Assembly: GCA_020635115.1 (NCBI GenBank)
Contig: JACKAK010000008.1
Span: 170,354-234,353 of the forward strand
Reading direction: 5' to 3'
From: Halobacteriovoraceae bacterium
GTDB lineage: Bacteria; Bdellovibrionota; Bacteriovoracia; Bacteriovoracales; Bacteriovoracaceae
DNA: 64,000 bases
Shown: positions 26,978 to 34,532 of the stretch, piece by piece
Position numbering within the stretch: the first letter of the stretch is position 1
How the letters are laid out: each line of letters starts with the position of its first letter
Translations under genes and position numbers: made by a program
The notes under the pieces: model-generated
Database searches by the model: none
What the model saw: only the letters and a program-made list of their open reading frames with translations
What the model was told of the DNA's origin: nothing

Positions 26978-27882
26978 TGAATGTTGCCATTAGAGTTAAG
27001 GAATCCTTTATAAGTGACTATTACAAAATCTTTAATAGAGGGGAAAATACCTTTATTTCCCTCTATGGAGTTCTCCCTGAAAGTGTTCCTTCCTCTTTTG
27101 ACAATGAAATCAAACATATAATTCATAACCCAGTGGATGTTATTGTTAATTGTTTTTTTCTTGAGAAGATGAATACTAATTGGTTATCGTATCTTTCAAC
27201 ATTGCAAAATATTCTTAAAGACATTGGTGGAGAGCTTATTTTTATTCATATTTCTGAAGAACTTAAAAAATCCATCTCTGAAAACATGAAAATTAGACAT
27301 GAATATGGAAGTTTTATAGAAGCTACACATGACAAACTTGAAAGGAGTGATTCTCCAAATAATTTTATAAGTTCATTTATTCACTCTACACAAAAAACTA
27401 TGTTCATTCAGGCCCACACTCCAGTACTTCGCAAACAATTTAAACTAAATACCGAGCATAGTTTTCCACAGGAAATAAATGGGTATACAATAGTCGAATT
27501 CAGCAATTTTGTCTTAGTTATAACTCTTTCATTGGATAAAAAATTATATCTTGAAATAGTTTCAAACATGCTTGGAGAAGAAGTTATAGAAATAAACGAT
27601 GAAAACAAAGATGCTGTTGCTGAGCTTATGAATATTATTTTGGGAAATACAAGAGGTCTACTTGGAGACGACCATGGACTCAATGTATCAATACCGGTTG
27701 CAAATTTAGGTCTGCGTTGGCCTCTGATTCACTATACTTTTCAAGATAAAGAACTCAATCTTCTCAGTGGTGGAGAAGTATACTCTTTACCTTTCGCTTC
27801 AAAAAACGGAGACTTTGAGATCAATTTTTGGGTTTCAGAAAACGACCGTGTTCATCTCTTTAATCTCATTAAGAAAATTTAG
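26977..27882 (+). CDS. CheX-like protein with an N-terminal STAS-like domain
   Basis: The C-terminal half has E216-L-M-N219 in a helix followed by ILGNTRGLL, matching the ExxN signature that CheX phosphatases use to remove phosphate from CheY-type receivers. Next come VSIPVANLG and a strand-rich end, as in the CheX fold. Residues 1-110 (SFISDYYKIF, then DVIVNCFFLEKM and IGGELIFIHISEEL) look like a divergent STAS domain. It is coupled by TAATG to the ankyrin gene. It may act as a phosphatase on one of the many receivers of the cell. Confidence 0.62.
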   Translation: MNVAIRVKESFISDYYKIFNRGENTFISLYGVLPESVPSSFDNEIKHIIHNPVDVIVNCFFLEKMNTNWLSYLSTLQNILKDIGGELIFIHISEELKKSISENMKIRHEYGSFIEATHDKLERSDSPNNFISSFIHSTQKTMFIQAHTPVLRKQFKLNTEHSFPQEINGYTIVEFSNFVLVITLSLDKKLYLEIVSNMLGEEVIEINDENKDAVAELMNIILGNTRGLLGDDHGLNVSIPVANLGLRWPLIHYTFQDKELNLLSGGEVYSLPFASKNGDFEINFWVSENDRVHLFNLIKKI

Positions 27883-27901
27883 ATTTTTTTATTTTATAAT
27901 C

Positions 27902-27943
27902 TCTCTATTAAATAGTTTGACATATCAAACTATTTAATAGAGA
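27902..27943. repeat. Perfect 19-bp inverted repeat
   Basis: TCTCTATTAAATAGTTTGA (27902-27920) and its exact complement (27925-27943) surround CATA. There is no following T-run on either strand. It lies 29 bases before the gene at 27973, so it may be a regulator site or a structured leader. Confidence 0.85.
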
Positions 27944-27972
27944 ACACCGGAATACTTAAAAAGCTAGAAGAG

Positions 27973-29394
27973 ATGATCAGAAATATTGTTTGTACATTTT
28001 ACTTAATTATTTTAACTGTATCATTACAGGCGCACGATATACCTGAAAACCATATCGAATTGCTTGAAAAAATACAACAATATATCGGTGATATTCATGA
28101 ATATGGACCAAGTGCCACCATTCAGACTCCAAGTATAAGATTAGTTAAGTTTGAAAATGACACTTTGGCCATACCTGAATCATCCTTAGCACATATCATT
28201 TCAATTATGTTTGATGACTATATCCAAAAAGCTGAGAGTCATTGTCATTGCCATCACCACCATTTAAAAGAAAATAAAGAAATATACGTAAATAAAATAT
28301 TTAAAAACATAGTTAATTATTCTGTATTTGTTGTAAAAAACAGCTGGCGAGTTATTCCTGGTGCTTTTAATTTAGTTGAAGACATTATATTAACCGAGTC
28401 TGTAGGCATTAGAAGATTCAAGTGGATTTATCTAATGGTATCGGCCATAGGCGAAACCATTGACTGGTTAGTCATTCACCCTTTTATTCCCTTCCCAACT
28501 CCTATTTGTAAGGCCATTACTGTAGCGGCCAGAATGGCAGGTAAAAGAAACAAAGAATTTATTGGAACGTTTATGAACTATGCTGGTGGTAACGCAACAT
28601 TAGTAGATTTACTGAAAGTTCACATTGCAAGACAAGAATATCGGAAACACTACCGAGAACTGGCCTACGGAGTAATTCTCAAAGATCGTTTTTATGGCCT
28701 TAAAGGCCAACCACGAAGTGAAAAATCCAGATTGCAGTTCAGAGCATTGGCCCATAACTTAGGCGTCAAATTAGGTATAAATCATGATCACCTGATTGCA
28801 TTTCCTTCCCACCACTATCAATCCTTTAAAAAATGGTGGAAAAATTTAAAAACTTATAATTATGCAAGATACCATTTCCCAAACAATGGTCTTGAAGTCT
28901 CATCTAAACCAATCTCTCCTTTCAGTGATATTGATCTCATTTTAAAAACCAAAGATTCAAATAAAAGACATCTCATTATTGATAGACATATTGAGGCCCT
29001 CAATCTTATTTTTGATATGATACAAGAAACAATACGTGATCAATATAAAAATAAAAAAATGCTCAGTTTTTCAAAAACTATCAAAATCCTCAACTCCCTT
29101 GGAGGTCTAGGAAATGCTATTGATGCCTACAAAATGAACCTCATTTCATACAGTGAGTTAACTCTAAAAATGGGAAAAACTCCAAATATTAGTGCTGAAA
29201 ATTTTAAAAATCATTTAAAACTCATTTTAAGCGATGCCAAACTCTTTACTGACTATATAAAACTTGAAAGTGCCAATAAAACTGGCCAATCTAAATTGTT
29301 AAAAAAACTCATAGACATGAATGTCAACGATCTAGTCACAGAGATAAAAAGTCACTCCAAGTACCAGTATTGTAAGATAAATGCCCTTCTCTAA
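27973..29394 (+). CDS. Exported protein with a His/Cys-rich cluster
   Basis: A signal peptide (MIRNIVCTFYLIILTVSLQA) is followed by about 450 residues. Near residue 93 the cluster HCHCHHHH could bind copper, zinc or nickel. Two hydrophobic stretches (WIYLMVSAIGETIDWLVIHP and FPTPICKAITVAARMA) could anchor or insert in a membrane. The remainder is helical. No family is recognised. It stands alone between the 19-bp inverted repeat and the aromatic operon. Confidence 0.5.
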   Translation: MIRNIVCTFYLIILTVSLQAHDIPENHIELLEKIQQYIGDIHEYGPSATIQTPSIRLVKFENDTLAIPESSLAHIISIMFDDYIQKAESHCHCHHHHLKENKEIYVNKIFKNIVNYSVFVVKNSWRVIPGAFNLVEDIILTESVGIRRFKWIYLMVSAIGETIDWLVIHPFIPFPTPICKAITVAARMAGKRNKEFIGTFMNYAGGNATLVDLLKVHIARQEYRKHYRELAYGVILKDRFYGLKGQPRSEKSRLQFRALAHNLGVKLGINHDHLIAFPSHHYQSFKKWWKNLKTYNYARYHFPNNGLEVSSKPISPFSDIDLILKTKDSNKRHLIIDRHIEALNLIFDMIQETIRDQYKNKKMLSFSKTIKILNSLGGLGNAIDAYKMNLISYSELTLKMGKTPNISAENFKNHLKLILSDAKLFTDYIKLESANKTGQSKLLKKLIDMNVNDLVTEIKSHSKYQYCKINALL

Positions 29395-29442
29395 ATCGAC
29401 CAAAATTTCAACATTTAGATTGAGCAAAAAAATCTTTGAAAA

Positions 29443-29456
29443 TTGACTTTTGTCAA
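29443..29456. promoter_or_regulatory. TTGAC-N4-GTCAA dyad before the aromatic operon
   Basis: TTGAC (29443-29447), TTTT and GTCAA form a perfect dyad. It lies 14 bases before a TATACT (29470-29475) that resembles a -10 box. The half site also resembles a -35 box, but the spacing to TATACT is not ideal. It could be an operator for the operon starting at 29542. Confidence 0.3.
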
Positions 29457-29541
29457 AAAAAATTCCTCCTATACTAAAAAATAAGTTGAAGTTGCCCACC
29501 TTTTACATGTAAATTGAGGGCCCTACCAAAGGATTAAAAAT

Positions 29542-30627
29542 ATGGATATAAAACCTCTAAATTCTTACATTCAAAATCTAACTAAACCACTTGTTATTGC
29601 CGGGCCATGTAGTGCAGAGTCTGAAGAACAGGTTATGGCCGTTGCTCGAGAGGTAAAGAATATTGAACAAGTAAAAATATTTAGGGCCGGGATCTGGAAA
29701 CCTAGAACAAGACCTGGAACATTTGAAGGCGTTGGAAGCTTAGGACTACCTTGGCTCAAAAAAGTAAAACATGAAACGGGACTCCTCGTCTCTACTGAAG
29801 TCGCAAACGCATGGCATGTGGAAGAGGCCCTCAAACACGATATTGATATTCTCTGGATCGGTGCAAGAACTACAGCTTCTCCATTTGCCATTCAAGAAAT
29901 TGCTGATGCAGTTAAAGGAACAAATATTCCAGTTTTTGTAAAAAATCCTATCAACGTTGATCTGGCCCTTTGGATTGGGGCCCTTGAGAGACTCTATAAT
30001 TGTGGTATTACTAAAATGGCCGCAATACACAGAGGCTTTTCAGCTCCAGATAAAACTAAATACAGAAACATGCCTCTTTGGAGAATTCCAATTGAGTTGA
30101 AAAGAAGACACCCAAATATTCCTATCATCTGTGATCCAAGCCATATCGCAGGAAATAGATCACTCGTTCCAGTTGTTTGCCAAAAGGCCATGGATGTCAA
30201 CCAAGATGGACTAATGATAGAAACACATTGTGATCCTAACAATGCCATGAGCGATGCTGCTCAGCAAATTACTCCTTCTTCACTTCGTGAACTCCTAGGA
30301 GGATTAAGTCTTAAAACAGAACGTTCTGATGATAAAGACTTTGAACATCACCTAGAGGAATTGAGAGCTAAAATTGATAGAATAGATCACGATCTACTAG
30401 AAGTTCTTCAACAAAGAATGGAGGTTGTGGAAAAAATTGGTGAGGCCAAAGCAGAATGTAATATTACTGCTCTTCAACTAAGCCGAATGGATGAATTGCT
30501 AATTGATAGAATGAGACAAGGTGAATCTCTTGGTTTGAGTCCTGAGTATATCAAAGAACTATACAATGTGATCCATGAAGAATCTGTTCGAAAACAAACT
30601 CGAATTATGAGCAATAAAAAGAAATAA
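29542..30627 (+). CDS. DAHP synthase with C-terminal chorismate mutase
   Basis: The first 265 residues are a type I-beta DAHP synthase (VIAGPCSAES, KIFRAGIWKPRTRP, ICDPSHIAGNR), which joins phosphoenolpyruvate and erythrose-4-phosphate to open the shikimate pathway. Residues 270-355 are an AroQ-type chorismate mutase helical domain (LRAKIDRIDHDLLEVLQQRM). The fusion is known in other bacteria, where the mutase domain lets prephenate or chorismate feedback on the synthase. It is the first gene of a four-gene operon. GGATTAAAAATATG provides the ribosome site. Confidence 0.93.
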   Translation: MDIKPLNSYIQNLTKPLVIAGPCSAESEEQVMAVAREVKNIEQVKIFRAGIWKPRTRPGTFEGVGSLGLPWLKKVKHETGLLVSTEVANAWHVEEALKHDIDILWIGARTTASPFAIQEIADAVKGTNIPVFVKNPINVDLALWIGALERLYNCGITKMAAIHRGFSAPDKTKYRNMPLWRIPIELKRRHPNIPIICDPSHIAGNRSLVPVVCQKAMDVNQDGLMIETHCDPNNAMSDAAQQITPSSLRELLGGLSLKTERSDDKDFEHHLEELRAKIDRIDHDLLEVLQQRMEVVEKIGEAKAECNITALQLSRMDELLIDRMRQGESLGLSPEYIKELYNVIHEESVRKQTRIMSNKKK

Positions 30628-30637
30628 AAGTAAATCT

Positions 30638-31813
30638 ATGTCCACAAAAAATGAAAATAATCTAAAAGGACTCTCTAAGAGAGTCCTTTCTATTTCACCA
30701 TCTAAAAGTGTAGGTCTTGCTGGCATCGTTGCAGAACTCAGAAGAAATGGTGAACAAATAATTGGTCTCAATGTTGGTGAACCAGATATTCTACCACATA
30801 AAAGTGTATCTGAAGCTATAAAGAAGGCCATTGATGATGGCCAGGTTAGATATGGAGAGATTAAGGGACTACTTCAACTAAGAGAAAAAATCATTCAATA
30901 TGAAAATGACAATCTATCGACTGATTTTGACATTGAGAATGTTTTTGTAGCTTATGGCTCAAAACAAATTCTCTATTTGCTTTTTCAATGTCTAATCGAA
31001 GAAAGAGATGAAGTAATAATTCCAGCACCATATTGGGTGACCTTCCCTGAAAGTGTAAAACTTGCAGGAGGGACTCCGGTAATTGTTCCAACTAAAGATC
31101 ATCAATTGGACATCGATCTCATTAAGAAGGCCATAACTCCAAGAACAAAGGCCATCATAATAAACACACCAAACAATCCCACAGGTGCTGTATATGGCAA
31201 AGAATCGCTGAAACAGCTTTTAGATCTTGTCAAAAAAAATGGTCTGTATCTAATTTCAGATGAAGCTTATGAGCACTTGAGATATGATGGAGTGTCCCCC
31301 TATTCTCTATATGGATTAGATCCAAGGGCCAAAGATAATTTAATCATTGTAAAAACATTTTCAAAAAACTTTTGTATGACCGGAGTTAGAGTTGGATATG
31401 TATTTGCTAACCCCGAGATTATTAAAAATTTGAGTTCACTTCAATCTCATGCAACTGGAAATGTATGTGACTTTACGCAAATGGGTGCGATCGCTGCTTT
31501 AAATCTGCCTAAAAGTTATTCATCTGAACTTGTTGCTATCATGAAAAAAAGACGAGATTTAGCATTTGAGTATTTCAGTGAGTTTTTTGATTGTATTTTG
31601 CCTGAAGGGGCCTATTATTTATTTCCTAATATAGATAAGTACAAAGAACAATTCAAGAATGACATCCAAATGTCCGAATATATTCTGAAAGAAGCAAAAG
31701 TGGCCTTACTACCAGGGAGTGCTTTTGGAGCAGAAGATCACCTTAGGATTTCCTTCTCTGTGAGTGAATCTCAACTTGAATTAGCATATAAGGCCTTAAA
31801 AAGGATCTTCTAA
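30638..31813 (+). CDS. Class I/II aminotransferase (aromatic or aspartate type)
   Basis: The fold-type I aminotransferase motifs are clear: NVGEPD near the N-terminus, NTPNNPTGAVYG, SDEAYEHL, and KTFSKNFCMTGVRVGY with the PLP-binding Lys in FSK. There are 391 residues. Placement between DAHP synthase-mutase and prephenate dehydrogenase suggests that it transaminates phenylpyruvate, 4-hydroxyphenylpyruvate or prephenate. Motifs alone do not separate this from aspartate aminotransferase. It begins 10 bases after the previous gene and overlaps the next by TAATG. Confidence 0.9.
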   Translation: MSTKNENNLKGLSKRVLSISPSKSVGLAGIVAELRRNGEQIIGLNVGEPDILPHKSVSEAIKKAIDDGQVRYGEIKGLLQLREKIIQYENDNLSTDFDIENVFVAYGSKQILYLLFQCLIEERDEVIIPAPYWVTFPESVKLAGGTPVIVPTKDHQLDIDLIKKAITPRTKAIIINTPNNPTGAVYGKESLKQLLDLVKKNGLYLISDEAYEHLRYDGVSPYSLYGLDPRAKDNLIIVKTFSKNFCMTGVRVGYVFANPEIIKNLSSLQSHATGNVCDFTQMGAIAALNLPKSYSSELVAIMKKRRDLAFEYFSEFFDCILPEGAYYLFPNIDKYKEQFKNDIQMSEYILKEAKVALLPGSAFGAEDHLRISFSVSESQLELAYKALKRIF

Positions 31814-32538
31814 TGAAAATTGGAATTATTGGAATTGGTCGACTTGGTGCCCTTATTGCGAGATATCTTTCACAGGACTTTAAAATAATTGCCTATGACC
31901 AAAATTATTCTGCTCCACTTGCAAAAAAAATGGGCATTGAGTGGGGAGAGTTTGATGAAATTTGTGAACAGAAAATTATTATTCCTATTGTTCCCATTTC
32001 AGCATTTGAAAATGTCATTCGAGAAATGGCTCCTAAATTAAAACCTGGTACTCTCGTTATAGATGTTTGTTCGGTTAAAATTCTTCCTTCTGAAATAATG
32101 TTGAGGTATCTTCCACAACACACACAAATACTGGCCACTCACCCAATGTTTGGGCCAGATAGTGCAAAAGATACACTATTTGGAAAAAAAGTTGCCCTTT
32201 GTCCAATAAGAATAGAATCTGAAATATTAAATAATTTAAAAAAATATCTAGCTAACAATTCTATAAATGTAATTGAAACGACACCAGATAAACATGATCA
32301 AGAAATTGCCCATTCTCTTGTCCTGACGCATTTCATTGGTCGAGCACTCATTGACTATGATGCCAAACCTCTTGAAATAGATACACTTGGATATCGAAGA
32401 TTAATGAAGATTTTAAAAACAGTTGAAAACGACACTTGGCAATTGTTTATAGATATGAATAAATACAATCCATATGCCGCAGAAGTACGTACAAATTTTT
32501 TAAAAGCATTGAGTAATATTAATGAAAAAGTCGGATAA
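31813..32538 (+). CDS. tyrA: Prephenate/arogenate dehydrogenase
   Basis: An N-terminal dinucleotide fold (MKIGIIGIGRLGALIARYL) is followed by HPMFGPDSAKDTL, a conserved prephenate dehydrogenase block, and a helical dimerisation domain containing IAHSLVLTHFIGRAL. Oxidative decarboxylation of prephenate or arogenate leads to tyrosine. It has 241 residues, short for the family, without an ACT domain, so feedback control is unlikely here. The start overlaps the previous stop (TAATG), and the 3' end overlaps pheA by 17 bases, indicating coupled translation. Confidence 0.85.
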   Translation: MKIGIIGIGRLGALIARYLSQDFKIIAYDQNYSAPLAKKMGIEWGEFDEICEQKIIIPIVPISAFENVIREMAPKLKPGTLVIDVCSVKILPSEIMLRYLPQHTQILATHPMFGPDSAKDTLFGKKVALCPIRIESEILNNLKKYLANNSINVIETTPDKHDQEIAHSLVLTHFIGRALIDYDAKPLEIDTLGYRRLMKILKTVENDTWQLFIDMNKYNPYAAEVRTNFLKALSNINEKVG

Positions 32539-33373
32539 ATTGTTGAAAGTTGCATTTCAAGGTACTCGTGGTGCCTATAGTGAGATGGCATTAAAAAAAT
32601 TCTTCTCTCATCATGATAATATTGAAGTTCATGGATTTGACTTGAGTGAGCATGTATGTGAAGCAGTAAGAGATGGAGAAGTAGATTACGGGATTTTACC
32701 TGTCGAAAATAGTATTGTAGGTAGTGTAACAATAAATATTGATATGTTTTATGAATATCAAATTTATGCAATTGGTGAAGTCTATTTAAGAATTAATCAC
32801 TGTTTATTGGGATTGCCAGGGGCCAAAACTGAAGAGATAAAAAAAGTCTATTCTCATCCGATTGCCCTTGGTCAATGTCGTGATTTTCTTACCCGACACA
32901 AAATTGAATCCGAATATTTCTATGATACTGCTGGTGCTGCAAAAATGCTTTTTGAAAAACAAGATTCCCAATTGGGGACTATTTCATCGAGCTTGTGTTC
33001 TGAAATTTATGGATTAAATATTATTGAAGAGGGCATTCAGAAAGTAAAAGAAAACATCACACGTTTTTTAGTTTTTGTAGACAAGCATAAAGTTATTCCT
33101 GACGTAAGAAAAGAAAAAACATCTCTGGCATTCTCTACTAAACATCATCCTGGAGCTCTTTTGAATTGCCTCCAATCTTTTGCTTCCCACAATATAAATT
33201 TAACCAAATTAGAATCTCGACCAATTATAGAAAATCCATTTGAGTATATTTTCTTTGTGGATTTTTCATCATCAATTGACGACAAAAATGTGAAAGATTG
33301 TTTAAATGAACTTGAAAAAGATGCCAAGGATATTAAAATCCTAGGAAGTTATCCAAAAAATCCAAGTATTTAA
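32522..33373 (+). CDS. pheA: Prephenate dehydratase
   Basis: The catalytic domain reads FQGTRGAYSEMAL, then GILPVENSIVGSV, and ends with ENITRFLVF, carrying the Thr-Arg-Phe catalytic motif. The C-terminal ACT domain (from about residue 200) holds LESRPI, the phenylalanine-binding motif. It converts prephenate to phenylpyruvate and is probably feedback-inhibited by phenylalanine. There is no chorismate mutase domain because the mutase is on the first gene of this operon. Confidence 0.93.
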   Translation: MKKSDKLLKVAFQGTRGAYSEMALKKFFSHHDNIEVHGFDLSEHVCEAVRDGEVDYGILPVENSIVGSVTINIDMFYEYQIYAIGEVYLRINHCLLGLPGAKTEEIKKVYSHPIALGQCRDFLTRHKIESEYFYDTAGAAKMLFEKQDSQLGTISSSLCSEIYGLNIIEEGIQKVKENITRFLVFVDKHKVIPDVRKEKTSLAFSTKHHPGALLNCLQSFASHNINLTKLESRPIIENPFEYIFFVDFSSSIDDKNVKDCLNELEKDAKDIKILGSYPKNPSI

Positions 33374-33460
33374 CATTGTAAAAGTATTTCTGTCGGCCAC
33401 TAAAGTTTTGAAAGAATTTATCCGAGAAGTTCTTGCTATAACACTTTAAGGAGTCTGGCC

Positions 33461-34066
33461 ATGGGTCCAAATTTTAAAAATCAAGATCATACTAAAGCTA
33501 ATTATCGAGGTAAATGCATGTATCTGCTGATGCTAATTAAAAGTATTAATCCAAAAGTATGGGAAAGATTAAGTGCACCTTTTCAAGGTACTCCTAATGA
33601 TCAAACATGGGCCTTTTATCAGAAACTAATAGCAGAATATAAACAACTTCAAAATAATAATGGTAAAGATCTAGGGCCAGTTGTGATGCAAGACCAAACT
33701 ATTCCTAAAGTACAAGAACCAAAGAAGCCCAAGGGAAAAGATGCTGAAACCAAAAATAAATTTTACAAGAACGTTGAAAAGAAAAAAGAAGAAAAATTAG
33801 CTAAATCAGTTGATGAAATAAAAGAAGAAAAAAATATCAAATCTCCTACTAGAAAAAAGACTAAAAAAATTACTAAGAAAACTGTATCAAAAAAAGTTGC
33901 AAAGAAAACGGCCAAGAAAAAAGTCGCTAAAAAAACAGCAAAGAAAAAAGTAGCAAAGAAAACTGTAACCAAAAAAGTTGTAAAGAAACCTGTGAAGAAA
34001 AAGGTTGCTAAAAAAACTGCCAAGAAAAAAATTGTAAAAAAAACAACTTATAAAAAAGCTGCATAA
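33461..34066 (+). CDS. Histone H1-like Lys-rich protein
   Basis: Residues 1-60 are a globular head (YRGKCMYLLMLIKSINPKVWERL). Residues about 130-201 are a tail built from KKxxKK units (KKVAKKTAKKK appears three times), typical of H1-like nucleoid proteins (HctB and PhaF types). It is basic enough to bind DNA or RNA and has no signal peptide. AAGGAG precedes it. The low-complexity tail was probably expanded by tandem duplication. Confidence 0.72.
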   Translation: MGPNFKNQDHTKANYRGKCMYLLMLIKSINPKVWERLSAPFQGTPNDQTWAFYQKLIAEYKQLQNNNGKDLGPVVMQDQTIPKVQEPKKPKGKDAETKNKFYKNVEKKKEEKLAKSVDEIKEEKNIKSPTRKKTKKITKKTVSKKVAKKTAKKKVAKKTAKKKVAKKTVTKKVVKKPVKKKVAKKTAKKKIVKKTTYKKAA

Positions 34067-34148
34067 TAAAATACTAACTCTTTTCTGAAGATATTTCTCT
34101 ATGATTCTGGGTCCAGGTAATTTTCGAGACTGTTAGTCGCAGAGGAAA

Positions 34149-34532
34149 TTATTTTAAAAATTTTTCCTCTAATTTTTCAACCATTTCAAGAAAATCTTTT
34201 GGCCCAATATATTCATTTTTATCCATAACTTTATGATAAACGTGTGAAGAGTTTTTTATAATATCCTCATCTGCATAACCAGTGAGTATAATTCTAGTTG
34301 TATTGGGATTGAGGGCCATAACTTCTTCAAGTATTTCAATTCCATTTTTCTCAGGCATTTTGAAATCACTCAAAATTATATCTAATTCATCAGAATGCTC
34401 TTTTAAATATTTTAAAGCAGGGCCAACTTTTGTGAACGCTTTTACGTTAAAATACTCATCTAGCTGATCTTCAATCATTTCAACCAGATCTTCAACATCA
34501 TCAATTAGAAACAAATTTCTTTTCTTCAACAT
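34149..34532 (-). CDS. Single-domain response regulator
   Basis: A CheY-like receiver of 127 residues with the acidic pocket LIDDVEDL and phospho-acceptor Asp in LSDFKMP. The family Lys-Pro is replaced by DKNEYI, so the active site is incomplete and phosphorylation may be slow. No output domain follows. It overlaps the 3' end of the large kinase gene by 32 bases and is probably one of its targets. Confidence 0.85.
   Translation of the reverse strand: MLKKRNLFLIDDVEDLVEMIEDQLDEYFNVKAFTKVGPALKYLKEHSDELDIILSDFKMPEKNGIEILEEVMALNPNTTRIILTGYADEDIIKNSSHVYHKVMDKNEYIGPKDFLEMVEKLEEKFLK

Noticed and set aside
33763..34023. Minus-strand Phe-rich ORF opposite the H1-like tail
   Set aside because: It is the mirror image of the KKxxKK repeat and has no ribosome site.
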